Assembly: GCA_029204225.1 (NCBI GenBank)
Contig: CM055105.1
Coordinates: 11,172,601 to 11,215,729 of the forward strand
Source of the DNA: Diphasiastrum complanatum
Taxonomy: Eukaryota; Streptophyta; Lycopodiopsida; Lycopodiales; Lycopodiaceae
Direction of reading: 5' to 3'
DNA length: 43,129 nucleotides
The notes beneath the pieces were generated by a model. It was not told the origin of the DNA, did no database searches, and saw only the letters and a program-made list of their open reading frames with translations. This document shows, piece after piece, positions 33,298-43,129 of the stretch (its first letter is position 1; each line of letters opens with the position of its first letter). The translations under genes were made by a program, and so were the position numbers.

Positions 33298-34820
33298 TTA
33301 AGCTTTACTGATATACAACCGAGGTTATTTCAATCTCTCCAAGGACTTTTAAGTCCGATCCTTTTTTTGGAAAGTATTGGCAACAAGTACTTTCTGGGGT
33401 CGATTCGAATAAGCAAGATTCCTCGAAACATGGAAAGATTGAAATGGATTTTGTTATACGGAATGGGATCTTGTTTTGTAAGGGCAAAGTATATGTACCG
33501 AAGAATGACACAGTTAGGGCCCAAATCCTACATGAGCGTCATGATAGTCCATGCACAGGACATCCGGGTATACAAAGAATACTTTACTTAGTTAGGAGGC
33601 ACTTTTGGTGGCCTAAGATGAAAAGACAAGTAGAGACTTATATACTTAGATGTACTAAGTGTCAGTTAAATAAAGTTGAAAGGCTAAAAGCTAGTGGCCT
33701 ATTGCATCCATTGGATATTCCTACTGAAAAGTGGAAAAGTATATCTATGGATTTTGTGGTCGGACTTCCACATACAGGAAGGGACCATGATTTTGTTTGG
33801 GTCATTGTTGATAGACTTACAAAGTTTGCTCAATTTATCCCAACTAAAACTAAAATTAAAGCTTCAGAACTAGCTCAACTTTTTGTTGAGAAGTGTTTTA
33901 GACTGTATTGGCTGCCTTGCGATATTGTCAGTGATCACGACCCAAAATTCACTGGGAATTTTTGGCATGCAATGTTTGAAAAGTTGGAAACAACTTTGAG
34001 TATGAGTTCTACAGATTATCCAGAATCAGACGGTCAAACATAAATGACCAATCAGACGATGGAGGACATGTGGCAAGCATATGTGGGCCATCGACAGTCT
34101 GATTGGGAGAGTTACCTTCCACTGGTGAAATTTGCATATGATAGTGCAAAACGCTTAGCGACCAGATTTAGCCCTTCCGTGCTTATGTATGCTTATCAAC
34201 CTCAATCACCGATTAGTGTTGGCATAAAGAACCTTAGGGTGCAAGCCATAGCTGATTTCCTTGCGGATATGCAAGAAATATTACAACTGGCTAAAAACAG
34301 TATAAGAAGTGCCCAGGACAGGGCGAGACACTATGCTGATCTGTCTCAAAAGCACAAGGAATTCAAGGTCAATGACATGGTGTTTTTGAGAGTCCCTAGT
34401 CACTCTAGGGGCTTGAAAACTGGTAAGTGTGCAAAGTTGGCACCTAGGTATTGCGATCCTTTTAAAGATATCCAAGTGATTAACAAGGTCGCATACAAAC
34501 TAGATCTTCTAGCTAACGTTGGAATTCATCCTGTTTTTCATGTTAGTAAGTTAAAACTCTCTTTGTGGGTTGGGAAACCCTTGGTCCCTGTGGAAGATCT
34601 AGTAGAGCTTCTTCGTGATGAGTCCGCAAGTGGACCACCTGAACCCGAGGCAATTGTTAATAGCTAAACAAAAACTCTAAGGAATAGAGTGCTTCAAGAA
34701 TTTTTAATCAGGCGGAGGGCCAAGTCAGAAGAAGAAGATACCTGGGAAAAGGAGGTTGATCTCCAAAAGAATTCTCCAAATTCTTCCCTAAGGAAAAATT
34801 TAAGTTAAGGGGGAAGGAAT
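33298..34820 (+). pseudogene. Element C integrase and chromodomain
   Basis: From 33444 one frame carries the HHCC domain (HERHDSPCTGHPG, CTKCQLNK) and the catalytic core (SMDFVVGLP with the first Asp, IVSDHDPKFTG with the second). At 34041-34043 a TAA stands exactly where the catalytic Glu codon is expected, after ESDGQT. The same frame resumes at 34044 (MTNQTMEDMWQAYV) through AQDRARHYADLSQ, VFHVSKLKLSL and EPEAIVNS, ending with TAA 34665-34667. Beyond it a chromodomain piece can be read (LRNRVLQEFLIRRRAKSEE, DTWEKE). The rest of the integrase is well preserved. Confidence 0.9.
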
Positions 34821-35737
34821 GTTACATACCTATGTAACTAGTAGTACTTTAACCCCTATTTGCCCATTTAGTGTCTGGGGGGCTAGTTGGTGAATCACCC
34901 TTGGATAAGTGGTTCCCTTAGGATTAAGGACATATGCCTTTAAATTAAAGTACTAGTGTCCTTGGATAAGGGCAGGTAGGTGACTATGCCTTGGTCGGAG
35001 GTATGGAACCTAATGAGGTGTTAGGAGGACCCTACCTTGGGTATTGGTCATTTTCCTAAACCTTGGGCCTCAACCTTGAGCCACAATTACATAATTGGCC
35101 TTGGGCCAAAGTTTGCCATCACTTGAGGGTCCTGGGGACCTAGTAGGAGGGCGCACCTACAAGGGCCTCTTAATGCCCCTACAAAACCCAAGAAGTTGAA
35201 ACCAAGAACCATGAGTTATGGAAGGTGTCTTTTGACATTCCATGAGTTATGGAAGGCTCTTGGCTCTTTGTTTGCCTTCTATTTTCTTATTGGCTTTTGT
35301 GGACATTCCATAGTGCTTTGGAGTGAGTCATAGGCCATCTATAAGAGAGCGGTAGGGTGCCCAAAGGAGGAGAGATTTCTTGTGTTGTTGTTGGATTTTA
35401 TTCTCTAGTGGATTGCTAGTGAATAGAGTGCATAGTATTGGCTTGCTTGCTCTTGTGAGGATCACCATCTTTGGTATGGGACTTAGATGGGGGTAGGATC
35501 CTAGGCATGCTTGTGTTTGTGATGGTAGTGATTGTGGTTTAGCAAGGGGGTGCTAGATAGGTCTTGCTTGAAGCTTGGATCTAGCTATGGTTGGGTGGTA
35601 AATTCTTGAGGCCATCTTGTTTGTCTACTTTTGGAAGGATCTTACGAGCATTGGAGGAGAGGCACATTGGAGGCTTTTGGAGACATTGGTGGACATCTAC
35701 TCAAAGGCTTGGTGGGCTGCTCTTCCTATTCGTTAAA
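34820..35737 (+). repeat. Element C 3' LTR, also 5' LTR of the adjoining copy
   Basis: Full-length uninterrupted LTR. It is preceded by a purine tract and followed by a primer-binding site and leader, so it serves as the end of one element and the start of the next. Confidence 0.92.
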
Positions 35738-35738
35738 G

Positions 35739-36861
35739 TGGTATCAAGGCCTCTTCCAAAGTGTTAATTGTAACTCTAAACCTCTATTTTTGGTTGCATA
35801 AAAATCTGCTATCAAGTTTTTGTGATTGTGAGGTAGAAGTAGCACCAATTTTTGTTTCTAGACATTGGTGGGCTTTTTATAGTTGCTGTTTCTTTCTATT
35901 TTTGAAAAGCGTTTTAAGCTGAGAATAGAATGGCCAGCATGTCCACATTATCAATGGGATAGGTAGGATCAATTGCAAGTTGAAAAGTAGTTGAATTTAC
36001 AAATGTTTTATGATAGTAGAGATTGGAATTTTCTTGTTTTGAAGTAGAGAAGTAGAAGTTTGATCTTTAATTGGCTGTCCAAATTTGTGGGCCCTGCCAA
36101 TAAGAGCCCAACTTCAACTTTCAAAATTCATTTTGAAAGTTTAATTTGTGCCTAAAGTGAAGTTACTAAATGTAGAAGTAGTTTGGAAGATTGGTCTTGT
36201 TTATACATTAAAATTAGTGAGAAATGAATCCATTAGTCCAAAGCTACCCTTCATTTGTGGTTTCTGTTTTTTCACAGAACTTCATAGCCTTTCAAAGAAC
36301 TTCAGTGACCTTCACAAAGCTTTAGAAAATTTCAAATATGATTTTTAGTCTATTTGAACCTTGGATAAGTGAAAATAGACCAAAAAATCTGGTTTTTGTG
36401 AAGGGAAGTGAATTTTACATTAATGGGGAAATTGTCATTTTGAAATTCTATTTTTTTACAGAACTTCAGTGACTTTGAAATCTGATTTTTAGTCTATTTG
36501 AACCTTGGATTAGTAAAAATAGGCCAAAGATTCTAGTTTTTGTGAAGACAAGTTAATTCTAATCAAAGGAAAATTTGTTTTGGTTGAGGATTGTAAATTC
36601 ATCTCACTTCTTAACTTTTGAATTTAATGAAGTAAAAGAAAGAATTTGCTAACAACTCCTACCAAAACAAAGGATAGTCCTTCATTCCACATTGCTTCAA
36701 ACATAGTTGAAACCATATTAAAATTTGACAAAAGTAAATGAAAATTTATCATCAAATTTGGTAATGGTTCACTATGGAAGATGATTATGGAAAACTAAAA
36801 GAGGGAATCAACATGAAAATAAAAACTTGGATGAGTTTTGAGTCATTTTCATGAGATTGAA
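35739..36861 (+). mobile_element. Second, partial copy of element C (PBS and leader only)
   Basis: It aligns with 31341-32473 from the primer-binding site to GAGATTGAA, with few differences. One is a 20-bp gap at a short direct repeat (CTTCAGTGACTTT) near 36470. After 36861 the sequence is unrelated to C. The 66-codon frame at 36148 is not a gene. Confidence 0.9.
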
Positions 36862-37940
36862 TCTAAAAGTCTGAGAGGGTTACTCGTGCAAAGGTTGGCT
36901 GTGCGAGAGGTTTTTCACTGATTTTCAGTCAAAAAACTTGATTTTTCAAAAAATACTGCAGGCATCACAGGAGCTGCATCTGGTGTTGATCTAGCTCTGA
37001 AAATCTCTACGAAGATTAACTCTCGTAGGAAGTAAAAAATTCACAGTCTGCGAGGGTTCAGAATCACCATTCTGCTTTGATCTTCACCAATAATCTATAC
37101 TAACTCTCGCAGACTCCATCACTAATGTAAAATGACATTATGAAGCCAATGGAATGGTCTGCGAGATTTACTTATGGATGAATATTCTAGATCTTCTGAT
37201 TTTATTGATTTTTCAGCACCCAAATTCAATGTTTTGCTCACTGGGATGAAACTAACTCCTGCAAGCTCTTATGTGTCCTTGTCTCACTAAGATGGAACTT
37301 AAGAATTCTCTGCGAGAATTTTTTGCCACTGGAATTGAAAATTTTGGTGTCTACAAGGGTTCTGATGAATTTTCCTATCTTTTCCTCACTGGAAACCTTC
37401 GCACTGGCACTTATACTGGGAACTAATTCTTGCAAACTTCTTTTTGTCTTGGTCTCACCGAGATGGAACTTCAGTGCGCTCTACAAGAGTTATTATGAAA
37501 ATTTGAATTTTTTTGGTATTTTATGATGGTTTTTTGATTTTTTTTTGGTTTTTTCTTTAATTCTTGCAATCTGCTTGAAACTAACTCTTGCAGACTTCTA
37601 TGCAGGTTTGGGACAGTACCCTAGAGCTGCTATCAGTCATGCGAGGGTTAACTCTCACTGGTTTTGGAGAAAACAAAATTTGATGAAAAATTTGGCTCTT
37701 TTTTCCTCCAAAATACAGATTGGTGTGTTTTTGTGGGTTTTTTTCAAGTTTTGGTTTGGATGTCAAGCCCTTAGAGGCTGTTCAAGGCCTCCTCTACCCT
37801 CTAACACCTCCTCCACTAGCTGGGAACAGTCCAAACATAGCAAAATACAGAAAACTAACTATCACTACCCCAAAAATACACCTAAAACACTTAAAAACAA
37901 GAAATGACTAAAAAGGCAGCTATATAGTCAGAGAGAACCT
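36862..37940 (-). other. Leader of element D (Athila/Tat type), minus strand
   Basis: Read on the minus strand from the primer-binding site, this is about 1.1 kb without coding domains. It carries many CTCGCA/TGCGAG motifs (for example near 36883, 36908, 37050, 37108, 37159 and 37310), in the same position and of similar length as B's leader. It is truncated at 36862. Confidence 0.65.
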
Positions 37941-37959
37941 ATCCCCGGCAACGACGCCA
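37941..37959 (-). other. Primer-binding site of element D (tRNA-Asp type)
   Basis: The minus strand reads TGGCGTCGTTGCCGGGGAT, nearly the standard Asp-type site (TGGCGCCGTTGCCGGGG). Confidence 0.85.
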
Positions 37960-37960
37960 C

Positions 37961-38705
37961 TGTAGAGACGTAGATATGGTCGGTGAGTAGTCCTTCCGCC
38001 TATCAAAAAGGGTTAGAGTGCTAGGATAGGTACCTAACTATGCAAAGATGCTACTTTTAGTTATTTACTTTCTCCCTTAACTCTACTCACCACTAACACT
38101 ACCCACCATTAACTATACTCCTCTACACTACCATTTAAGAAAAGGAGAAGAGAGGAAGAGAGAAGAAGAGGCAAGAGAGAGAGGGAGAAAGGGAGAGAGG
38201 TGAGATGGAGGTTAGCTCAAATGCTCAATATCATTGGCTATGGAGAAACCTTAACTAACACAAATAAAAAGCATGGAAAAATGGAAATAACAAGCAATCA
38301 CAACAATAGCATAAGCAAGAGTGATTAGCAAATGAGGATGCTTGAGCTCTCAAAATAGTAGAGTCTCCTCTTCTCAATTAGGCATAGAAATATGGTAAAA
38401 GAGGTGTCTTTTTATCAATGAGGAAGGCCCTTACCCCCAAATTCTATTGACTACTTCTAAAAATATGTACACTAACCTTGTCCATTCATTTTGGACCCAA
38501 CTTAATCCAAGGGTCTTAAAAAAACTTGACTTTGGGCCTCAAGTTTTATTTTAATTACAAAAGTGCCCAAGTCTATTATTTCTATTTATGCTCAACTTGC
38601 GTGCCCATTGGGCCATGGGCTTATACGCGTAGGATGCCATGCCCTCGCAACATATTTTATTAACTGCTATTATTTATTTATAGTATGTTGGGAATATCTC
38701 CAACA
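37961..38705 (-). repeat. 5' LTR of element D (745 bp)
   Basis: On the minus strand it begins TGTTGGAGATATTCCC and ends CGTCTCTACA, one base before the primer-binding site. The TG...CA ends and length resemble the LTR of B, but the interior is different. It includes a GA-rich part (about 38140-38205). The partner LTR is not in the window, and no coding part of D is present. Confidence 0.75.
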
Positions 38706-39496
38706 GGATCCAGGGCCTGAAGTAGTGCTTATCCCTCGGCACTCGACCGGTTCAGTATAAGGGTTTTTTGGACCGCCTCTGGTGTTTTAGCCTAGCACTA
38801 ATAATTCTCGTGCTCTCAGACTTGGCTCTCAACTTCATCTCTATTGAAAATCCTTTTTGGGTGATGAAACACTGCATTGACACGTCAGGTGCATGGCATC
38901 AGCTAATAGCAGTGTCGAAGGTGGGCGGCGCTGGAATTACCACTAGGGCCAACTGAGGTTTTTGCTCCATAAATTTCTGGCACGCCTTGAGGGTCTGCTT
39001 TGCCTGGGCAGGCTTCTGGTTTGCACTTGTCCAAACTCCGCCTGGTAGCTGTTTAATATTTGGCTACATACCTGCACCTAATGCCAGAAGAGATTCATTT
39101 CCGCTTGAGATAGTGGCCTGGTATTTGGTGCGGGTTGAGCTAACCAGACAAGCTTTTCACCTTGTAGTGCCTGCACCTCCGTTCCCAGACGTGTATTTTA
39201 TGCTTCGTATATCAATGTCTTTGCATTTTATATTCTCTTCCTGCCTTACTCTTACCTGCACAAGAGAAACTGTTTAGTTATATATTTTATGAAACTGATT
39301 CACTTAGAAATAGAAAAAAAGGAATATTTTTATATGGCATAATGTACCTTTACACCATTCAATCGAAATTGATAGTATTGAGGTAGATCAAATTGCAACA
39401 TGTCTAGTTTAGATCAAATGTGATTGAGACATCAATCTTCCTCGGCTTCAACCATTGCAAGAATGTTGTCATTTCTTTTCACTGTTATTGAAGTTG
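38706..39496. other. Unassigned sequence
   Basis: The part to about 39280 has a more coding-like base composition than its surroundings. Minus-strand pieces such as QKPAQAKQTLKACQKFMEQK can be read, but stops are frequent and no family was recognised. From 39280 to 39496 it is AT-rich. Confidence 0.4.
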
Positions 39497-39727
39497 CTAT
39501 TGAGATTTTATACCAAAATCTTGATCAAGTGGCTTCCAAACATTTTTGCATTTAATCCATCTTCTATAATACAGCAGCAAAGTGAGCATTTGCTTTTCGA
39601 TGTGATATCTAAATGTCATGGATGAGTAACATACTCTGCACTCAACTTGTTGATTTTGTTTTGTATCCCAACCATCATCCAACAACTCGGCGATTATATC
39701 AGCACTCAAGTCCTTACAAATAAACAT
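39497..39727 (-). CDS. Unrecognised 76-codon frame, possibly an exon
   Basis: The frame includes LSADIIAELLDDGWDTKQNQ and CRVCYSSMTFRYHIEKQM, with a mixed composition more like a protein than AT-rich noise. It lies 136 bp downstream of the candidate two-exon gene on the same strand and might belong to it, but I could not define a splice link. Function unknown. Confidence 0.25.
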   Translation of the reverse strand: MFICKDLSADIIAELLDDGWDTKQNQQVECRVCYSSMTFRYHIEKQMLTLLLYYRRWIKCKNVWKPLDQDFGIKSQ

Positions 39728-39862
39728 TGTTTTTGTTCTCCGAACATTGCATTTGGAAAAAAAATAAACAAAAATTGTAAAATGTAGATACCAACTTAAT
39801 CTATTATTCTTTGATCCAATGCTATATTTTAATATACTCTGAATATCAATATATAGCCTAGA

Positions 39863-40368
39863 TCAAAAACTTTCTGAAATTGCTGCATCAGGAGAAATCC
39901 ATTCCTCACTCAAAAAATCTGGTAGAGGATATGGCTCTAATCTACCAACTAAACCATTTCTATTAGGAAAATATGTGTGATCATAATAAAAAACTCCTGA
40001 CTCTAAAAGTGATTTTGGAGAACGACCTTTATATTGTAAAATACCGATATCCGAATGTATGACATCGATTATTCTTGCAATCAATTGAATTGATTGCCAT
40101 TCAAAGAAATTTGATGGATACAAATATGCAAAACCAACAAAAACATCTCAAGAAAAATGCAATTTAAAGACAATGATAAATATAAAGAAATTGAATCTGA
40201 AAACTTACAATTGCATTTCCTTCTATCATTTGGATTCAGATCATGAATGTTGAGCTCATTGTGAAGATAAGCATGTTGAACTAAAACTTCCGTGATAGAT
40301 TGACCACTAGGTGATACTTTAAAATCCATTATCCTGCCTTTCCAAGAGCTTCTATATATGTTATCCAA
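39863..40368 (-). CDS. Candidate two-exon gene or gene fragment, unrecognised
   Basis: Exon 40368-40209 (MDNIYRSSWKGRIMDFKV...) ends at a good donor (GTAAGTTT) in phase 1. Exon 40146-39863 follows a TTCTTGAG acceptor and completes the split codon. Splicing a 62-bp intron gives 147 residues ending at TGA. The joined protein has ordinary amino-acid use and a conserved-looking middle (FFEWQSIQLIARIIDVIHSD, then GVFYYDHTYFPNRNG). I do not recognise the family. The sequence upstream (to an ATG near 40527, MATHNRRPRGTIDT) reads open for about 30 codons and then breaks, so this may be the 3' part of a larger, decayed gene. Confidence 0.4.
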
Positions 40369-40575
40369 TCTTTTTCATTTTCGGAATGAGCCTTTTGCAG
40401 AGGGATGCATCAAGATCCATTGATATTTTCAATATATTCTTGGTATCCATTGATCTTCTGCATTTTTTTCATTGCAAATATTGATTGTATCAATGGTTCC
40501 TCTTGGTCTTCGATTATGTGTAGCCATTATTCGAAAATACGAGTACGCAAGCTGAGATCGGAAAGAATGTAGAGA

Positions 40576-41636
40576 TTGCGAGGTAAACTTAAGAATGACA
40601 AGAAAAAAAGAAGATCACCATATGAAGTCTTATTCAAGAAGAAACCTAAGGGTGATCACCTTAGAGTTTTTGGATGTGCTTGCTTTGTTCATGTACCCTT
40701 GGAAACAAGGAAAAAAGATGATCCAAATTCAATCAAAGGGATCATGGTTGGATACTCATCCAACAAGAATGCATACAGAATTTATGTTCCCTCTACCTCA
40801 ATTACAATTGAGAGTAGAGATGTTATTTTTCATGAGATTCAAAAATACATCTTTGAAGAGGCCGAGATCAAAGATTCTCAAAGAGATTTTCATATTATCT
40901 CTCTTGAAGATTATCATGAAGGGATGGGACCGAGAATTGAGGAGGAGTCACCTAGAGTCTTCTCACTAAGAAGAATACTAAGAGAAAGATCTGAGCCTAA
41001 GAGGCTCTCATATGGAGAAAAAGGCAAACAAGTGCAACTCAACTCAACTAATTATGCATATTTTGTTTCACATGAAGAGCTGAAGGATGTACAATAAGCA
41101 CTCAACTCAAGAGAATGGTTTCTAGCCATGAAGGAGGAGTATGATGCATTGATTACCAATAAGACATGGGAGCTTGTGGATCTTCTATCCAAAAAGCACA
41201 CAATTGGTTGCAAATGGGTTTTTCGAGTCAAATATAATCAAGATGGCACAATTAACAAATATAAGACAAGACTTTGTGCAAAGGGCTTTGCCCAAGTTTA
41301 TGGACTTGATTATGAGGAGACTTTTGCTGTTGTTGTAAAGACGGTATCAATAAGAATCATCATATCTATTGCTTGTTTTTTCAAATGGCAAGTATTTCAA
41401 CTAGATGTCTCAAATGCTTTCTTAAATGGATATCTAGAAGAAGAGATTTTTTATGGAACAACCTCCTGGGTTCATCCAAGACAAGACCAAAGTTTGCTTG
41501 CTCTTCAAAAGCCTCTATGGACTAAAGCAAGCACCAAGATTGTGGTATTCTCGACTTAACACTTTCCTTATCTCACTAGGATTCAATCTAAGTAACTTTG
41601 ATCCTTCATTGCAACATAGATAATTTTTACGAGGAG
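40576..41636 (+). pseudogene. Ty1/copia integrase C terminus and RT (element E)
   Basis: The first frame (to TAA 41095-41097) carries the integrase tail: SPYEVLFKKKPKGDHLRVFG, CACFVHVPLETRKKDDPNS and a YRIYVPSTSITIESRDVIF strand. After the stop the same frame resumes with ALNSREWFLAMKEEYDAL and TWELVDLL, then RT with CKWVFRVKYNQDGTINKYKT, AKGFAQVYGLDYEETFA and [20 protein letters not shown] frameshift near 41455-41500 precedes [15 protein letters not shown], where RT continues only to about 41620. The YVDD site and all RNase H are missing. The relic is followed at once by a short purine tract and the 3' LTR, so an internal deletion removed about 1.3 kb of pol. Confidence 0.9.
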
Positions 41637-42447
41637 TGTTGAAAATGAAAAATCATCTACCTTGACTTTAGGCTTTGGTAAAACCTTTTTCTATTTGTAT
41701 GTAATGTTTCATATTGCAAATGCCAAATTTGGCCTAGAGAAAACTTGAGCTACATGGTTTCATATGTCTAGTTGGTCAATTACAATATGCATATAGAATG
41801 TAGACATAGAAATGCCAATTATGGGCCTAGAGAAACTCGTGGCATATCACATGCAAAGTTTGTAAGTGATCCAAAGTGACATGCAAGGCATGCACAAAGT
41901 GAATTGGACACGTGCATAGTGATTTCGACAATTCTAGTTTAGAAATTGCCACTTGGTAAAAGTAGGTAGATATGCATTTTGTAAAGTAACAAATGTCACT
42001 AGTTTTTTAGTTCTCACTTTCAGATGTGGAAGAAAGTAGAAGAGAGGTGGTTGTACCTCAAGCTATTCCAATCTCCATATATTTATGTGAGCTCTCTCAT
42101 AATTTTTGATGAAGAACCAAGCTTTGAAGCTATTCCATGTCAATTTGGATCTGTCACCTTGTATGCTTGAATTTCTCTCTCTCTCTCTCTAACTCATGAA
42201 GGAGGCTATGCTAATGCATTAAATTTTTGTACTTCTTCTCTTTTGATGTTGAAAGCAATCATTCTTTGATTCCTAGCATGCTAGATTGTGCTTTGCTCAT
42301 AAATTCTTGTACTAGTTCTTGATATCCAATCTAGAATCAGATTATGTGCTAAACACAAAGCTTAACAAGATCATTCACACTTTAGGATTGTTCCCCACAT
42401 GTGTGAACTTGCTAGATTTTCATCACATATGTTGTGCTATACCAACA
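41637..42447 (+). repeat. 3' LTR of copia element E (811 bp)
   Basis: Begins TGTTGAAAATG after the purine run CGAGGAG and ends ACCAACA, giving a TGTTG...CAACA inverted pair. A CT microsatellite lies near 42174-42190, and CATATATTTATG near 42076 is a possible TATA region. No partner LTR is in the window, so the 3' border is set by the inverted ends only. Confidence 0.65.
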
Positions 42448-43129
42448 GAGTTATTATAGAATTTGTAGTAATTAATGTCTGACCCCAAGAGGATAGCGCT
42501 TGAAAGTTAAATATTTGGTACAACTATGACTTATTTCGAATGCAGTGGTATCGAGAGTTATTTTGGTTGTCAACAAACATTTAAAAAGTAACCAATATTA
42601 CTTGTATGGGAGGTGTGTAGTGATAATAATTCCAAAACAACAGTCTTGCCTCTATCGAATCCAATGAAAAGCGTTCTACAGGTGAGATGTTATCAGAGTA
42701 GTACGGAAGTACTACACTCTGGCTGATTAAGTTGTCAGTAGAGATTTGAGAGATGTTTGATGTATTTGAGTACGAACAGACAATTAGTTAATCTTATTCG
42801 CAAACTGTTTGGTTCTACACAAAAGTCCTCAACAACTTAAGTCCAAATCATGGTTGAAAGAACATGAATAGTTTTAGAGTATGTTAGAAACTTATGTTTG
42901 TTACAAACAAAAACACAGATCAATGACTCAATTCCATAGACAAGGACTGCCATCTCAGATGTATACATACAGTTCTATCAATGATCATGAAAGACTATAC
43001 CAAATGTGTGCATTATTCGAGTGCCGAATACAAAGTGTTCATTGCAGACGAATAAGATAGTTTTAAGACAATTCTTTAGAACATTTTACGAACATACAAC
43101 AAATGACTGTAATGCACTAAGGTGACTGT
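42448..43129. other. No recognisable feature
   Basis: Sequence after the copia LTR. TGGTATCGAGAG at about 42547 loosely resembles a primer-binding site but has no LTR ending next to it. No coding frame was found. Confidence 0.45.

Larger units (their letters stand above)
14981..35737 (+). mobile_element. Element C: Ty3/gypsy chromovirus, outermost of the nest
   Basis: The 5' LTR is 14981-15744 continued at 31200-31338 after the inserted element A. The 3' LTR is 34820 to about 35737. Both begin T(G/A)TTACATAC followed by TATGTAACTAGTAGTAC and run in parallel to GCTCTTCCTATTCGTTAAAG. A primer-binding site follows at 31341 and a polypurine tract (AAGGGGGAAGGAA) precedes the 3' LTR. Each LTR carries CTATAAGAG as a possible TATA box (15494, 35339). 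The internal part has a leader, then RT from its second half onward, RNase H, integrase and a chromodomain. Gag, protease and the first half of RT are absent, so it is a deletion derivative. No target-site duplication can be checked because the far end is fused to another copy. Confidence 0.9.

Noticed and set aside
37545-37907. 120-codon plus-strand frame
   Set aside because: It lies in the leader of minus-strand element D and is of low complexity.
42540-42565. Primer-binding-site-like TGGTATCGAGAG
   Set aside because: It lies about 100 bp past the inferred LTR end and has no adjoining LTR terminus. The match is imperfect.

Overview
This is plant nuclear DNA. It carries degenerate Ty1/copia and Ty3/gypsy LTR retrotransposons, long CT/AG microsatellites, a split cytochrome P450 gene of the plant CYP85 clan, and a decayed fasciclin-like arabinogalactan protein (FLA) sequence. 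I cannot name the species. The gene-poor, nested-repeat character suggests a large, TE-rich seed-plant genome.

Layout. 1-4.7 kb is a low-complexity junkyard: a copia scrap, a GC-rich reiterated block, CT/AG microsatellites, an FLA pseudogene (1405-1819), a 4x30 bp tandem repeat, a CATCGTTGAA-type minisatellite (about 2320-3055), a scrap of gypsy protease region (3862-4131) and a copia RNase H tail on the minus strand. 4.7-7.5 kb is mostly featureless apart from a roughly 180 bp unit repeated three times. 7.5-9.2 kb is a decayed copia gag-integrase on the plus strand. 10.6-13.3 kb holds the only convincing host gene, a CYP707A-like P450 on the minus strand. I could reconstruct eight exons; the expected short last exon was not found.

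15-36.9 kb is a three-level retrotransposon nest. Chromovirus C (starts 14981) has its 5' LTR split by chromovirus A (15745-31194), whose gag is split by B (17034-27958), an Athila/Tat-type element. Target-site duplications with one mismatch support the two inner insertions. B is the richest element: three CCHC zinc knuckles, protease, RT, RNase H, an integrase cut short before its catalytic core, and a post-pol open frame of nearly 700 codons (plus about 210 upstream) that I do not recognise and that is broken almost only by nonsense codons. C is followed through a shared LTR by a second partial copy of itself (to 36861). That copy abuts a minus-strand Athila/Tat-type leader, primer-binding site and LTR (element D, 36862-38705).

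38.7-43.1 kb holds unassigned sequence, a possible small two-exon gene on the minus strand (39863-40368) and a truncated copia element with its 3' LTR (40576-42447).

No TE here looks autonomous: each has stops, frameshifts or missing domains. The probable working gene is the P450, flanked by TE debris. The most unusual material is the post-pol frame of B and the tandem C structure with its repeated breakpoint.
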